Shown piece after piece: positions 34,058-46,873 of a stretch of 64,000 bases of DNA. The DNA is taken from the NCBI RefSeq assembly GCF_000687715.1, contig NZ_JHXD01000015.1:24668-88667 (forward strand), in the 5' to 3' direction. The first letter of the stretch is position 1. Every line of letters starts with the position of its first letter. This DNA is from Xylanibacter ruminicola Ga6B6 (lineage in GTDB: Bacteria > Bacteroidota > Bacteroidia > Bacteroidales > Bacteroidaceae). The notes below the pieces were generated by a model. That model worked only from the letters and a program-made list of their open reading frames with translations, did not search any database and had not been told where the DNA came from. The position numbers were made by a program, and so were the translations under genes.

Positions 34058-34600
34058 TTATGCCTCAGCAGGAGCCTCCTCAGTAGCGGGAGCCTCAGCA
34101 GCGGCAGCAGCAGCCTCAGCCTCAGCCTTAGCAGCAGCCTCAGCAGCCTTCTTGTCAGCTACCTTCTTAGCAATTGCCTCGTTAACAGCCTTCTCTGCCT
34201 TCAAAGCGTTAGCAGCAGCCTCCTTCTTAGCCTTAGCCTCAGCCTCAGCGATCTTGTTCAGACCGTTCTGCTTGTCAGCCTTCCAGGCGTCGAACTTCTT
34301 CTGTGCAGCAGCCTCATCGAAAGCGCCCTTCTTTACGCCACCACGCAGGTGCTTCATCAGGTAAACGCCCTCACGGCTCAGGATGTTACGTACAGTGTCA
34401 GTGGGCTGAGCACCAGTCTCTACCCAGTACAGTGCACGCTCGAAATTCAGGTCTACTGTGGCAGGATTGGTGTTAGGGTTGTAAGTACCAATCTTTTCAG
34501 TGAAACGACCATCACGTGGTGCACGAGCGTCGGCGATTACGATGCTGTAGAAAGCATAACCTTTGCGACCACCGCGCTGCAATCTGATTTTTGTTGCCAT
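34058..34600 (-). CDS. rpsP: Ribosomal protein S16 with long Ala/Glu/Pro tail
   Basis: Residues 1-100 are a normal S16 ([52 protein letters not shown]). S16 is usually about 80-115 residues. This one has 180 because of a C-terminal extension made almost only of Ala, Lys, Glu and Pro, ending [11 protein letters not shown]. Extended S16 is known in Bacteroidetes. The tail resembles the end of SecG in this window. The extension is probably a helix followed by a disordered end. The gene is monocistronic. Confidence 0.95.
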   Translation of the reverse strand: MATKIRLQRGGRKGYAFYSIVIADARAPRDGRFTEKIGTYNPNTNPATVDLNFERALYWVETGAQPTDTVRNILSREGVYLMKHLRGGVKKGAFDEAAAQKKFDAWKADKQNGLNKIAEAEAKAKKEAAANALKAEKAVNEAIAKKVADKKAAEAAAKAEAEAAAAAAEAPATEEAPAEA

Positions 34601-34732
34601 TTTTTAAATCTTTAATTTTTTGTTAATAATTTGAATTTCATGCTCTTAACTCGTAAAAGCGGGTGCAAAATTACAACTTTTCCGTCAATCCACAAAATAT
34701 TTTCATCTTTTTTTGTATTTTTGCACTCTGAA

Positions 34733-35638
34733 ATGAGTAAACAAGCACTATCGATATTAATTCCGACCTATAATACGGTGTGCGTTAAGTTAGTCGAAAT
34801 CCTGTCGCAACAGGCTCAGGCACTTAACGTTAGCTACGAGATTATCGTGTCCGACGATGCCTCGCCTAATAGAGAATCCGTGGCAGCTAACCAGGCTATA
34901 AACAACCTGCCCCAGGCGCGTTTTATAGCTCGAGCCACCAATATCGGTAGTGCTGCCAATCGCAACTATTTAGCTTCCATCAGTCAGCATCCATGGTTGC
35001 TGTTCATCGATTGCGATGTGAGCATCCCTAATCCGCAGTTCCTATATACCTATTATATATATATGGAGCAACATACGGATGTTGTCAATGGGGGTATTGC
35101 TGTGGCTACTCTACCCGAGATGGCCAACAATCTGCGATACCAGTACGAAAAGGAGGCCGAGCCAGCACATAGTGCCGCGATGCGTCAGAAAAACAAGTAT
35201 CAGGAGTTCCGATCGACCAACTTTATGATTCGTAGCGAAGTTTTTGCCAAATGCCCATTCGACGAGCGATTCACCAAGAGTGGCTACGAGGATGTGCTGT
35301 TTGGCAAACAACTCAAACAGCAGCACATAGCCGCGCTACATATCGATAACCCTATAGTGATGACCGAATTTGAATCGAATCCAGATTACATGGATAAAAC
35401 CGAACGCAACTTGCGCACACTCTATCAGTTCCGCAACGAACTAAGAGGCTATTCGCGCCTGCTTACATTGGTTCAGGGCATCCATATCCCTGCCATTCTG
35501 TGGTTCATCCGCCTATGGCACCGTATGTTTGGAGCAACAGAAAAGCGGAACCTTTGTGGATCCCGCCCTCTACTCTCTCTTTATCAATTATACCGCTTGG
35601 GGTATTACCTAACTCTACTCAAGCACCGAGAAGGTTAA
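34733..35638 (+). CDS. Glycosyltransferase family 2
   Basis: The 301-residue product starts MSKQALSILIPTYNTVCVKL and has EIIVSDDASPNRE and the DxD-like LFIDCDVSI. A C-terminal membrane-associated region follows (RLLTLVQGIHIPAILWFIRL). A TATTTTTG box at 34716-34723 lies 9 nt before the ATG, so the frame upstream of it is not translated. It is separated from the other transferase genes by rpsP. Its last 24 bp overlap a convergent gene. Confidence 0.85.
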   Translation: MSKQALSILIPTYNTVCVKLVEILSQQAQALNVSYEIIVSDDASPNRESVAANQAINNLPQARFIARATNIGSAANRNYLASISQHPWLLFIDCDVSIPNPQFLYTYYIYMEQHTDVVNGGIAVATLPEMANNLRYQYEKEAEPAHSAAMRQKNKYQEFRSTNFMIRSEVFAKCPFDERFTKSGYEDVLFGKQLKQQHIAALHIDNPIVMTEFESNPDYMDKTERNLRTLYQFRNELRGYSRLLTLVQGIHIPAILWFIRLWHRMFGATEKRNLCGSRPLLSLYQLYRLGYYLTLLKHREG

Positions 35639-36079
35639 TTTCTCGTAACCTTCAAAGTCGTCAAACTGAATCTGGAAGTTGGCATACTGGTAGTAGTTAC
35701 CGCCAGTGTTATGCGTATCCTTCACTGAGTTGCTCTTGGCCAGTGTATTCAGAATCTGATTGTAAACCACCTTATCGTTGTTATCATCAGCAATCTGAAT
35801 AGCCATAGATGTTACAATTCCACCTACTACCTTATAGGTATAATCACCAGCAGCATAAAGCTGGAACTCATCAGTCTCCAGGATAGTCTCCAATTCACCA
35901 ACCTTCTCTACGAGTTCATCGTATGTCAAGTTAACATGTGTAATGGGCACGCGATTCTCGTCGAGCTTAATATAAGTGGTGTCACACTCACTGGTGACCT
36001 GAGCATCCTCTGCATAGCTTACGATCGGACCCATCATCAGGGCGATCAGTAAAATTGTTACTTTTTCTCTCATCTTCAT
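35615..36079 (-). CDS. Secreted protein of unknown function
   Basis: The product has a signal peptide (MKMREKVTILLIALMMGPIV then SYA) and about 130 mature residues, with LTYDELVEKVGELETIL forming a likely helix. No family was recognised. ATG 36079 is preferred over 36100 because the signal peptide starts there. It lies downstream of the beta-galactosidase gene behind a hairpin and may have its own promoter near 36104-36111. Confidence 0.65.
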   Translation of the reverse strand: MKMREKVTILLIALMMGPIVSYAEDAQVTSECDTTYIKLDENRVPITHVNLTYDELVEKVGELETILETDEFQLYAAGDYTYKVVGGIVTSMAIQIADDNNDKVVYNQILNTLAKSNSVKDTHNTGGNYYQYANFQIQFDDFEGYEKLTFSVLE

Positions 36080-36162
36080 ATCAATCCATCTTTGTTTCAT
36101 GGTGCAAAGGTAATAATTTAAAAGGTACCCTCCAAGCGTTTTTGGCTAAAAATTCATAAAAT

Positions 36163-36209
36163 AACCGCCTGCTGGCTACTTTTTGACCGAAATCAAGCCG
36201 CAGGCGGTT
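36163..36209 (-). terminator. Terminator after the beta-galactosidase gene
   Basis: AACCGCCTGC (36163-36172) pairs exactly with GCAGGCGGTT (36200-36209) around a 27-nt loop. On the minus strand it is followed by a T-rich run, as expected behind the leftward gene. Confidence 0.65.
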
Positions 36210-36245
36210 ACACTTTGCTCTTAAAACGCTTAAAATGCGCTCATT

Positions 36246-40177
<3,932 letters not shown>

Positions 40178-40181
40178 GCGG

Positions 40182-40189
40182 CAAAGGTA
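40182..40189 (-). promoter_or_regulatory. Promoter -7 box of rsmA, next to the start codon
   Basis: TACCTTTG on the minus strand ends 4 nt before the ATG at 40177. Transcription starting about 7 nt downstream of this box would begin at the start codon. Confidence 0.55.
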
Positions 40190-40221
40190 CGAATAAACGA
40201 GTAAAAATCCAAATATAGCGC

Positions 40222-40262
40222 AAAAAAAATCGCAGATTCGAAAATCTGCGACTCCATTTTTC
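40222..40262. terminator. Terminator between the 34-aa peptide gene and rsmA
   Basis: TCGCAGATT pairs with AATCTGCGA around CGAA, with an A8 run on the left and a T-rich run on the right. On the minus strand the T run follows the stem, ending the small-peptide transcript. Confidence 0.8.
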
Positions 40263-40276
40263 AATTTTTTGTTCAA

Positions 40277-40381
40277 TTACTTATTGTTGTCTACATTAAC
40301 AGCAACGGTTACTACCAGTGATACAGCTAATGCGAAGGCAGCCATGGTCATTAATAAAAAACTTGTCTCTAAAGTTACCAT
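40277..40381 (-). CDS. 34-residue small membrane peptide
   Basis: The frame encodes [20 protein letters not shown] and ends [14 protein letters not shown]. It is one hydrophobic helix with a polar C-terminus. It has its own signals: a minus-strand TATCTTTG box near 40437-40444, a purine-rich AGAAAGGAA before the ATG, and a terminator 15 bp after the stop. These signals and the protein-like composition suggest a real gene. I know no family for it. Confidence 0.6.
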   Translation of the reverse strand: MVTLETSFLLMTMAAFALAVSLVVTVAVNVDNNK

Positions 40382-40526
40382 AATTAATTCCTTTCTCTAA
40401 TCTTTTTATTTATTTGTTATCCTTAAAACTGGTGCAAAGATACGACTGTTATCGCGCACAGCCAAGAAAATAGTAGAAAAAAGGCAAAAAAGTGAGCTTT
40501 CTTTGACACGTATCAATTATTATTCG

Positions 40527-40534
40527 TACCTTTG
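40527..40534 (+). promoter_or_regulatory. Promoter -7 box next to the flippase-like gene start
   Basis: TACCTTTG ends 5 nt before the ATG at 40540, giving a predicted leaderless or nearly leaderless mRNA. Confidence 0.55.
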
Positions 40535-40539
40535 TCGGC

Positions 40540-41541
40540 ATGGAATTAAAAAACATCATCAGTAGCGTTGCTAAAGTGGTGCTGCCCTTTATACTTGGCG
40601 GCGCCATTTTGTGGTGGATGTATCGTGGTGAGGACTTCTCGACAATCAGTCATGTGCTGACTGAGGAAATGAATTGGACTTGGATGTTGCTATCCTTCCC
40701 TTTTGGAATCTTGGCACAGATGTTTCGTGGATGGCGATGGAAGCAGACATTGGAGCCGATGGGCGAGCACCCTCGTTCGTCAGTCTGCCATCATGCGGTA
40801 TTCATCAGCTATGCAGCCAGTTTGATTATTCCACGTATCGGCGAGTTTTCGCGCTGCGCCTTACTCAAGCGCTACGACGGCATATCATTCTCAAAAGCCT
40901 TAGGCACGGTTGTTACAGAGCGTGCAGTAGATACGCTGATCGTAATGATATACTCGGGTATTATCCTGCTTGTAGAGATGAGCGTGTTTGGCACCTTCTT
41001 CCGCAAAACTGGCACATCGCTCGACAGAATATTAGGTAGTTTCTCGGTAATGGGATGGGTAGTAACAGCCATCTGCGCTGTGGCAGTACTGATATTGCTT
41101 CACCTGTTGCTGAAAAACTTCTCTATATATAATAAGGTAAAAATGACGTTAGGTGGCATCTGGGAAGGTGTGCTCTCGCTGAAGGGGGTACGCAACCTGC
41201 CACTCTATCTATTTTTCTCGATAGGCATCTGGGTGATGTATTTTCTGCATTACTACCTCACCTTCTTCTGCTTCGACTTTACCGAGAACTTAGGAATCGG
41301 CTGTGCGCTGGTATCGTTTGTGGTAGCCAACTTTGCCGTTATCGTGCCTACACCTAATGGTGCAGGTCCGTGGCATTTTGCCATCAAGACCATGCTGATA
41401 CTCTATGGTGTGGCTGATGAGCAGGCCCTGTGGTTTGTACTGATTGTTCACACCGTACAGACGATGCTGGTGGTTGCATTAGGCATCTACGCCTGGGCCG
41501 CCTTACTGTTTACGAAACGTTTTAACCCAATTAAAAAATAA
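40540..41541 (+). CDS. LPG synthase TM-like (flippase-like) membrane protein
   Basis: The 333-residue polytopic protein resembles the transmembrane part of lysylphosphatidylglycerol synthase (UPF0104). Features are GGAILWWMYRGEDF, FRGWRWKQTLEP, SYAASLIIPRIGEFSRCALL and the later VIVPTPNGAGPWHFAIK. It lacks the catalytic lysyl-transferase domain. Such proteins may move lipids. A homologue lies at 49882-50886. pepD follows after 3 bp, so the two are cotranscribed. Confidence 0.85.
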   Translation: MELKNIISSVAKVVLPFILGGAILWWMYRGEDFSTISHVLTEEMNWTWMLLSFPFGILAQMFRGWRWKQTLEPMGEHPRSSVCHHAVFISYAASLIIPRIGEFSRCALLKRYDGISFSKALGTVVTERAVDTLIVMIYSGIILLVEMSVFGTFFRKTGTSLDRILGSFSVMGWVVTAICAVAVLILLHLLLKNFSIYNKVKMTLGGIWEGVLSLKGVRNLPLYLFFSIGIWVMYFLHYYLTFFCFDFTENLGIGCALVSFVVANFAVIVPTPNGAGPWHFAIKTMLILYGVADEQALWFVLIVHTVQTMLVVALGIYAWAALLFTKRFNPIKK

Positions 41542-41544
41542 ACT

Positions 41545-43002
41545 ATGAGTGAGATTAAAAATCTGAACCCAGTGTGCATCTGGAAAAATTTCTATGCACT
41601 CACACAGGTTCCACGTCCTTCTGGACATTTGGAGAAAGTACAACAGTTTCTGCTTGATTTTGCCAAGCAGGCAGGTGTAGAGGCCTTTAAGGACCCCGCT
41701 GATAACATTGTGATGCGCAAACCCGCTTCGCCAGGTATGGAGAAGAAGAAGGGCGTGATTCTGCAGGCACACATGGACATGGTTCCACAGAAGACACCTG
41801 AAAGCACTCATAACTTTGAGACCGACCCCATTGAGCCATGGATTGACGGCGAGTGGGTAAAGGCCAAGGGTACTACCTTAGGTGCCGATAACGGCTTAGG
41901 CGTAGCTGCCATCATGGCTGTGATGGAGGATAAGACCTTGCAGCACGGACCTATCGAGGCACTGATTACTGCCGATGAGGAGACTGGTATGTTTGGCGCC
42001 AACGCCCTGCCCGCAGGCGAGCTGAATGGCGACATTCTGCTGAACCTCGACTCTGAGTGCTGGGGTAAGTTTGTAATTGGTAGTGCTGGTGGTATCGATG
42101 TAACTGCTACTCTGGATTATAAAGAGGTAGAGACCGAGGCCGACGACGCCGCTGTTAAGGTAACTGTAAAGGGTCTGCGTGGCGGACACTCAGGACTGGA
42201 GATTCACGAGGGTCGTGGTAATGCCAACAAGCTGTTGGTTCGCGTGGTTCGTGAGGCTATCGAGGAGTGCGAGGCCCGTCTGGCCAGCTGGCAGGGTGGC
42301 AACATGCGTAACGCTATCCCATTCAAAGCCGAGGCTGTGCTCACATTGCCAAAGGAGAATGTAGCTGCCCTGAAGGAGCTGGCTGCCGACTGGCAGGACG
42401 ACTTCCAGGATGAGTACAAAGGCATTGAGAGTGGTATCGAGGTACTCTGCGAGGATGTAGAGACACCAAAGATGGAGGTTCCTGTTGAGATCCAGGATAA
42501 CCTGATTAACGCCATCTATGGCTGTCACGACGGTGTGATCCGCATGATCCCCAGCTATCCTAACGTAGTAGAGACATCTAGTAACCTGGCCATCATCAAC
42601 ATTGGCGAGGGCAAGGCTTCGCTGAAGATTCTGGCTCGTTCAAGTCGTGAGGATATGAAGGACTATATTGTAAAGACTTTGGAGAGCTGCTTTAACATGG
42701 CAGGCATGAAGGTTGAGACAGCTGGCAGCTATGGTGGTTGGGACCCCAACCCCGAGAGCGAGATTCTGAACCTGCTCTGCAAGGAATACAAGGCCCTGTT
42801 TGGCCAGGATGGCATCATCCAGGTTGACCATGCCGGACTGGAGTGCTCAATCATCTTAGGCAAGTATCCACACCTGGATGTAGTAAGCTTCGGCCCCACC
42901 ATGAAGTCGCCTCACACCACTACCGAGCGTGCCCTGATTGCAACCGTAGATCCATTCTGGACACTGCTGAAGCATACACTCGAAGTAATTCCTGAGAAGT
43001 AA
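41545..43002 (+). CDS. pepD: Aminoacyl-histidine dipeptidase (PepD, M20 family)
   Basis: This 485-residue zinc peptidase cleaves dipeptides such as carnosine. Metal-binding motifs are ILQAHMDMVPQK, GADNGLGVAAIMAV and TADEETGMFGA near residues 75-150. The dimerisation domain follows, then DHAGLECSIILGKYP near residue 430. It has no signal peptide. It lies 3 bp behind the flippase-like gene. A TTGAAAAT octamer repeat and a terminator follow. Confidence 0.94.
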   Translation: MSEIKNLNPVCIWKNFYALTQVPRPSGHLEKVQQFLLDFAKQAGVEAFKDPADNIVMRKPASPGMEKKKGVILQAHMDMVPQKTPESTHNFETDPIEPWIDGEWVKAKGTTLGADNGLGVAAIMAVMEDKTLQHGPIEALITADEETGMFGANALPAGELNGDILLNLDSECWGKFVIGSAGGIDVTATLDYKEVETEADDAAVKVTVKGLRGGHSGLEIHEGRGNANKLLVRVVREAIEECEARLASWQGGNMRNAIPFKAEAVLTLPKENVAALKELAADWQDDFQDEYKGIESGIEVLCEDVETPKMEVPVEIQDNLINAIYGCHDGVIRMIPSYPNVVETSSNLAIINIGEGKASLKILARSSREDMKDYIVKTLESCFNMAGMKVETAGSYGGWDPNPESEILNLLCKEYKALFGQDGIIQVDHAGLECSIILGKYPHLDVVSFGPTMKSPHTTTERALIATVDPFWTLLKHTLEVIPEK

Positions 43003-43005
43003 AAG

Positions 43006-43029
43006 TTGAAAATTTGAAAATTTGAAATA
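43006..43029 (+). repeat. Octamer repeat, three units of TTGAAAAT
   Basis: TTGAAAAT, TTGAAAAT and TTGAAATA follow the pepD stop codon at exactly 8 bp. It is another example of a short-period array in this window, here in an ordinary core gap. Confidence 0.6.
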
Positions 43030-43070
43030 AAAAATCGCGGATTTGCTTGGCAGGTCCGCGCTTTTTTTTT
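43030..43070 (+). terminator. Terminator after pepD, running into the corA promoter
   Basis: CGCGGA (43036-43041) pairs with TCCGCG (43055-43060), followed by T9. The last T is the first base of the next TACCTTTG promoter box at 43070-43077. Confidence 0.75.
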
Positions 43071-43229
43071 ACCTTTGCACACGATAAATCAATTTAATAA
43101 CAAACATTATGGACGATTACCCGGCGAATAGTAACAACTGTTAGGCTGGAGGGTGGCAGGCAAGACCGCTAATCCTCTTGCCGCTAAAGTATTGATTGTT
43201 AATTACCACTTGTCAAACGGATTAGCAAA
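43070..43229 (+). promoter_or_regulatory. Promoter and 146-nt leader of corA
   Basis: TACCTTTG at 43070-43077 should start transcription near 43084. The leader holds an 11-codon frame (43109-43144, MDDYPANSNNC). A strong hairpin follows, GGCAAGA (43159-43165) with TCTTGCC (43176-43182). No known magnesium riboswitch sequence was recognised. Metal-dependent control is a hypothesis. Confidence 0.5.
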
Positions 43230-44156
43230 ATGAAGACATTCTGGAATACCCAAGGCGGACTGACCCAGATAAAGGACTGGCAGCCCAATTGCTGGATACA
43301 GGTGACATGCCCCACCGAAGACGACCAGCGCGAACTCGAAGAGAAGTTTAATATCCCCGACTACTTCATGTCGGACATCAGCGATACCGATGAGCGTGCA
43401 CGCTATGAGTACGACGACGGATGGATGCTGATCATTCTGCGTATCCCTTACGTAAAAGAGATACGATCGCGCACGCCATACACCACTGTACCCTTGGGTA
43501 TCATTCATAAACGTGATGTTACTATTACCGTTTGTTTTTACGAGACAAACGTGATGATTGATTTCGTGAGTTTCCAGCAGAAGCGTGGCGAAGGTTTTAC
43601 CGACCACGTAGATATGATTTTCCGCCTGTTCCTTTCGAGTGCCGTATGGTACCTGAAGCGACTGAAGCAGATTTCGATGCTGGTAGATAAGGCTAAGCGC
43701 AACCTGGATAAAGAGGTGAACAACGAGAGTCTGATTGGCTTGAGCCGACTGCAAGACTCGCTCACCTACTTCCAGACCTCTATCCGTGGTAACGAGACCC
43801 TGCTGTCGAAACTGAAGTTCAAGCTGCAGATCGACGAGCTGGATGCCGACCTGATTGAAGACGTAACCATTGAGATGACGCAGGCCCGCGAAACCACCAT
43901 GATTTACTCGAACATTCTCGAGTCGACAATGGACACTTATCAAAGTATTATCAATAACAACATGAACACCGTGATGCGTACACTTACTACGGTAACCATC
44001 CTGATGATGATACCTACGCTGGTGACGTCGATGTTCGGTATGAACCTAATCAACGGCATGGAATCCAAACCATGGGGATTCATCTTGGCAGTCATCATTT
44101 CTGTCGCCATTTCGGCTATTGCATGGGGTATTTTCCGTCATAAACGACTGGTTTAG
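43230..44156 (+). CDS. corA: CorA-family magnesium/divalent cation channel
   Basis: The 308-residue inner-membrane protein has the CorA soluble domain and two C-terminal membrane helices. The signature SMFGMNLING carries the GMN selectivity motif near residue 273. The usual acidic loop after the motif is NGMESKPWG. It should take up magnesium or related ions. It has its own promoter and a long leader that may be regulatory. Confidence 0.92.
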   Translation: MKTFWNTQGGLTQIKDWQPNCWIQVTCPTEDDQRELEEKFNIPDYFMSDISDTDERARYEYDDGWMLIILRIPYVKEIRSRTPYTTVPLGIIHKRDVTITVCFYETNVMIDFVSFQQKRGEGFTDHVDMIFRLFLSSAVWYLKRLKQISMLVDKAKRNLDKEVNNESLIGLSRLQDSLTYFQTSIRGNETLLSKLKFKLQIDELDADLIEDVTIEMTQARETTMIYSNILESTMDTYQSIINNNMNTVMRTLTTVTILMMIPTLVTSMFGMNLINGMESKPWGFILAVIISVAISAIAWGIFRHKRLV

Positions 44157-44269
44157 GCCTCAAAAACGCAAAAAAACGCCAAAAAATTAGGTTAATTAAA
44201 TAATAATGTTTAATTTTGACCCCAAATGTGATGATGCTAAGCATCATTTAGTAGTAATTTAATAGTTAA

Positions 44270-46108
44270 ATGATGGACTCTCAAGAGAATACCCTCGAAC
44301 TGGGTAAAAACGAAGAAGTAGTTAACGAAGAGGTTACCTCTCAAGTAGAAACAACTGAAAACTCGGAGCCAGCAACAGAGCAGGCCGAGGAGCAGACTCG
44401 TGTGGTTTACGAGACCAAAGCCGATGTGCTGCACCGTTTGCAGGACATTGCGCATGGCGAGGAAGTTCCACAGAAGGACGAAGTAGAGTATCTGAAGTCG
44501 TCGTTCTACAAGCTGCATGTAGCTGAGCGCGAGGCTAAGCTCAAAGCTTATCTCGATGCAGGTGGCGATCCTGAGCAGTACCAGTACACGCCCGACGAGC
44601 AGGAAGAGGCATTCAAGGCCGAGATGGGCATCATCAAGGAAAAGCGCGCCAAGATTTTCAAGGAGCAGGAGGCTGAAAAGCAGGAGAACCTGACCAAGAA
44701 ACTGGCTATCATCGACCGCATTAAGGCCATGGTAACAACCCCCGACGAGGCTAACAAGAACTACAAGGAGTTCAAGGCCCTGCAGGAACAGTGGCGCGAA
44801 ATTAAGAATGTGCCAGCTGATAAGGCCAACGAGTTGTGGCGCAACTATCAGCTGTACGTAGAGCAGTTCTACGATATGCTCCGCCTGAACAGCGAAGCAC
44901 GCGAGTACGACTTTAAGAAGAACCTGGAGCTGAAGACCGCTCTCTGCGAGGCTGCTGAAAAGCTGGCCGACGAGGAGGATGTGATCAGCGCCTTCCACCA
45001 GTTACAGAAGCTGCACCAGGAGTATCGCGAGATTGGTCCTGTTGCCAAGGAGCAGCGCGAGGAAATCTGGAACCGTTTCAAGGCTGCATCAAGCGTTATC
45101 AACAAGCGCCACCAGCAGCACTTTGAGGGTGTTCGTGCCAAGGAGGAAGACAACCTGGCCCGTAAGACCGTACTTTGCGAGAAGGTAGAGGCCATTGCTG
45201 CCGAGGAGAACAAGGGCAGTGGCGATTGGGAGAAGCACACCAAGCAGATTATCGATATTCAGACTGAGTGGAAGACCATTGGTTTTGCACCTCAGAAGAT
45301 GAACGTGAAGATATTTGAGCGTTTCCGTGCCGCTTGCGACGATTTCTTTGGTCGCAAGGCAGCTTACTTCAAGGGTTTGAAAGAAACCTTCAAGGAGAAT
45401 GCCGAGAAGAAGCGCGCCCTGATTGAGAAGGCTAAGGAGCTGCAGTCATCAACCGAATGGAAATCTACCAGCGATAAGTTCATCGCTCTGCAGAAGGAGT
45501 GGAAGACCATTGGTATGGTACCTAAGAAGTTGGGCGACCAGCTGTGGGAGGAGTTCCTGGCAGCCTGCAACACCTTCTTCGAGGCCCGCAATGCCGCTGG
45601 TGCTGGTGCACGTGGCGAGGAGCGCGAGAACCTGGAGAAGAAGCTGGGTATCATCGAGCAGCTGAAGGCACTGGCTACAGAGACAGGCGAAGAGGTTGCC
45701 GATAAGGTACAGAAGCTGGTTGATGAGTACAACGCTGTAGGTCACGTACCTTATAAAGAGAAGGATAAGCTCTATAAGGAGTACCACGCAGTGCTCGACA
45801 AGCTGTATAAGGATTTGAACATCAGCGTAGCCAAGCGCAAGCTGAACAACTTTAAACAGAACCTGAAGAACGTAGCTGAGCGCGGCGAGAATGCCCTCGA
45901 CAACGAGCGCACACGCCTGTTCCGCCAATACGAGAACCTGAAGTCGGAGATTCAGACCTACGAGAACAACCTCGGATTCCTGAATGCCAGCTCTAAGAAG
46001 GGTAACAGCCTGATTGACGAGATGAACCGCAAGGTACAGAAGTTGAAGGACGATATGAACCTGATTCGCGAGAAGATCAAGGCTATTGATGCAGAAAACA
46101 AACAATAA
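44270..46108 (+). CDS. DUF349 repeat protein
   Basis: This 612-residue acidic, helical protein has several DUF349 repeats, seen as ALQEQWREIKNVP near residue 165, KLHQEYREIGPVA near 247, IQTEWKTIGFAPQKM near 330, and LQKEWKTIGMVPKKL near 407. Each repeat has the pattern L-x3-W-K/R-x-I-G-x-V/A-P. The ends are coiled-coil-like. The role of DUF349 proteins is not established; they are common single-copy genes in Bacteroidetes. The guanine deaminase gene follows 6 bp later. Confidence 0.88.
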   Translation: MMDSQENTLELGKNEEVVNEEVTSQVETTENSEPATEQAEEQTRVVYETKADVLHRLQDIAHGEEVPQKDEVEYLKSSFYKLHVAEREAKLKAYLDAGGDPEQYQYTPDEQEEAFKAEMGIIKEKRAKIFKEQEAEKQENLTKKLAIIDRIKAMVTTPDEANKNYKEFKALQEQWREIKNVPADKANELWRNYQLYVEQFYDMLRLNSEAREYDFKKNLELKTALCEAAEKLADEEDVISAFHQLQKLHQEYREIGPVAKEQREEIWNRFKAASSVINKRHQQHFEGVRAKEEDNLARKTVLCEKVEAIAAEENKGSGDWEKHTKQIIDIQTEWKTIGFAPQKMNVKIFERFRAACDDFFGRKAAYFKGLKETFKENAEKKRALIEKAKELQSSTEWKSTSDKFIALQKEWKTIGMVPKKLGDQLWEEFLAACNTFFEARNAAGAGARGEERENLEKKLGIIEQLKALATETGEEVADKVQKLVDEYNAVGHVPYKEKDKLYKEYHAVLDKLYKDLNISVAKRKLNNFKQNLKNVAERGENALDNERTRLFRQYENLKSEIQTYENNLGFLNASSKKGNSLIDEMNRKVQKLKDDMNLIREKIKAIDAENKQ

Positions 46109-46114
46109 TTGCGG

Positions 46115-46591
46115 ATGATAACAGAACAAGATAAGAAATTTATGAGGGAAGCCATCCGCCTCGCCAACGAAAGCGTTGAGCGAGGCGGTGGTCCCTTTGG
46201 GGCTGTCATTGTAAAGGACGGCGAGATTATTGCTGGTAGCAGCAACAGTGTAACCATTGATAACGACCCTACAGCTCATGCTGAGGTTAATACCATCAGA
46301 AAGGCATGCTTTAAGCTGCGCACGTTCGATCTCTCGGGATGTACCATCTACACCTCGTGCGAACCCTGCCCTATGTGCTTAGGCGCCATCTATTGGGCTC
46401 GTATCAGCAAGATATTCTACGGCAACACCCGTAAGGATGCCCGCGACATTCAGTTTGCCGATGATTTCATCTACGAGGAGCTGGAACGCCCCATGGACAA
46501 ACGTACAGTGCCCATAGTGCCACTGCTGCGCGACGAGGCGCTACACACCTTCCGTCTGTGGACTGAGAAGACTGATAAAACAGAGTATTAA
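46115..46591 (+). CDS. guaD: Guanine deaminase-like CDA-fold enzyme
   Basis: The 158-residue protein has the zinc deaminase motifs HAE (55-57) and PCPMC (C85, C88). The context GGGPFGAVIVKDGEIIA, NDPTAHAEVNTIRKAC and CPMCLGAIYWARISKIFYG, plus the C-terminal FIYEELERPMDKRTVP, fits GuaD of Bacillus better than TadA. It should deaminate guanine to xanthine. The ATG at 46115 is preferred over a TTG at 46109. It is likely cotranscribed with the DUF349 gene. Confidence 0.85.
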   Translation: MITEQDKKFMREAIRLANESVERGGGPFGAVIVKDGEIIAGSSNSVTIDNDPTAHAEVNTIRKACFKLRTFDLSGCTIYTSCEPCPMCLGAIYWARISKIFYGNTRKDARDIQFADDFIYEELERPMDKRTVPIVPLLRDEALHTFRLWTEKTDKTEY

Positions 46592-46600
46592 AAACAAAAA

Positions 46601-46629
46601 AGAGACCTGCTAAGCAGATCTCTTTTTTT
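46601..46629. terminator. Terminator between guaD and tRNA-Tyr
   Basis: AGAGA-C-CTGC and GCAG-A-TCTCT pair around a short loop, with A6 before and T7 after. It serves guaD and possibly the convergent tRNA gene. Confidence 0.8.
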
Positions 46630-46630
46630 G

Positions 46631-46713
46631 TGGGTGCTGATGGATTCGAACCACCGAAGTCGAAAGACAGCAGATTTACAGTCTGCCCCATTTGGCCACT
46701 CTGGAAAACACCC
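46631..46713 (-). tRNA. tRNA-Tyr (anticodon GTA)
   Basis: The minus strand gives an 83-nt class II tRNA. The acceptor stem GGGTGTT pairs with AGCACCC (one G-T pair), the anticodon loop is CTGTAAATC with GTA, a long variable arm follows, and the T arm includes GGTTCGAATCC. The discriminator base is A; CCA is not encoded. A minus-strand TACCTTTG box at 46732-46739 is the likely promoter. The secG terminator separates it from the operon upstream. Confidence 0.95.
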
Positions 46714-46815
46714 ATCGCTCAAATGCGGGTGCAAAGGTACTAAGATTTTTTGAGCTGTGCAAATTTTAGGGCAAGAAATTTTAGAAATAATGCATAATCG
46801 GCTAAAAAAAAGAAG

Positions 46816-46847
46816 AATGGAGAGCTTGCATGTGCAAACTCTCCATT
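46816..46847 (-). terminator. Terminator after secG
   Basis: AATGGAGAG pairs exactly with CTCTCCATT, and an inner TTGCA/TGCAA pair extends the stem. On the minus strand it is followed by TTCTTCTTTTTTTT. Confidence 0.8.
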
Positions 46848-46873
46848 GTTTTTGTTAGGCGAAAAGAAGTTTT

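Noticed and set aside
40178..40276. 33-codon N-terminal extension of RsmA
   Set aside because: It runs through the promoter box and terminator. MKQVRPKKNLGQHF is the conserved start.
46115..46591. TadA tRNA adenosine deaminase
   Set aside because: The motifs around NDPTAHAEVNTIRKAC and the C-terminal FIYEELERPMDKRT match guanine deaminase better, although the catalytic motif is shared.
46631..46713. tRNA-Tyr as an integration site
   Set aside because: No integrase gene, no repeat of the tRNA 3' end nearby, and both flanks are core genes.
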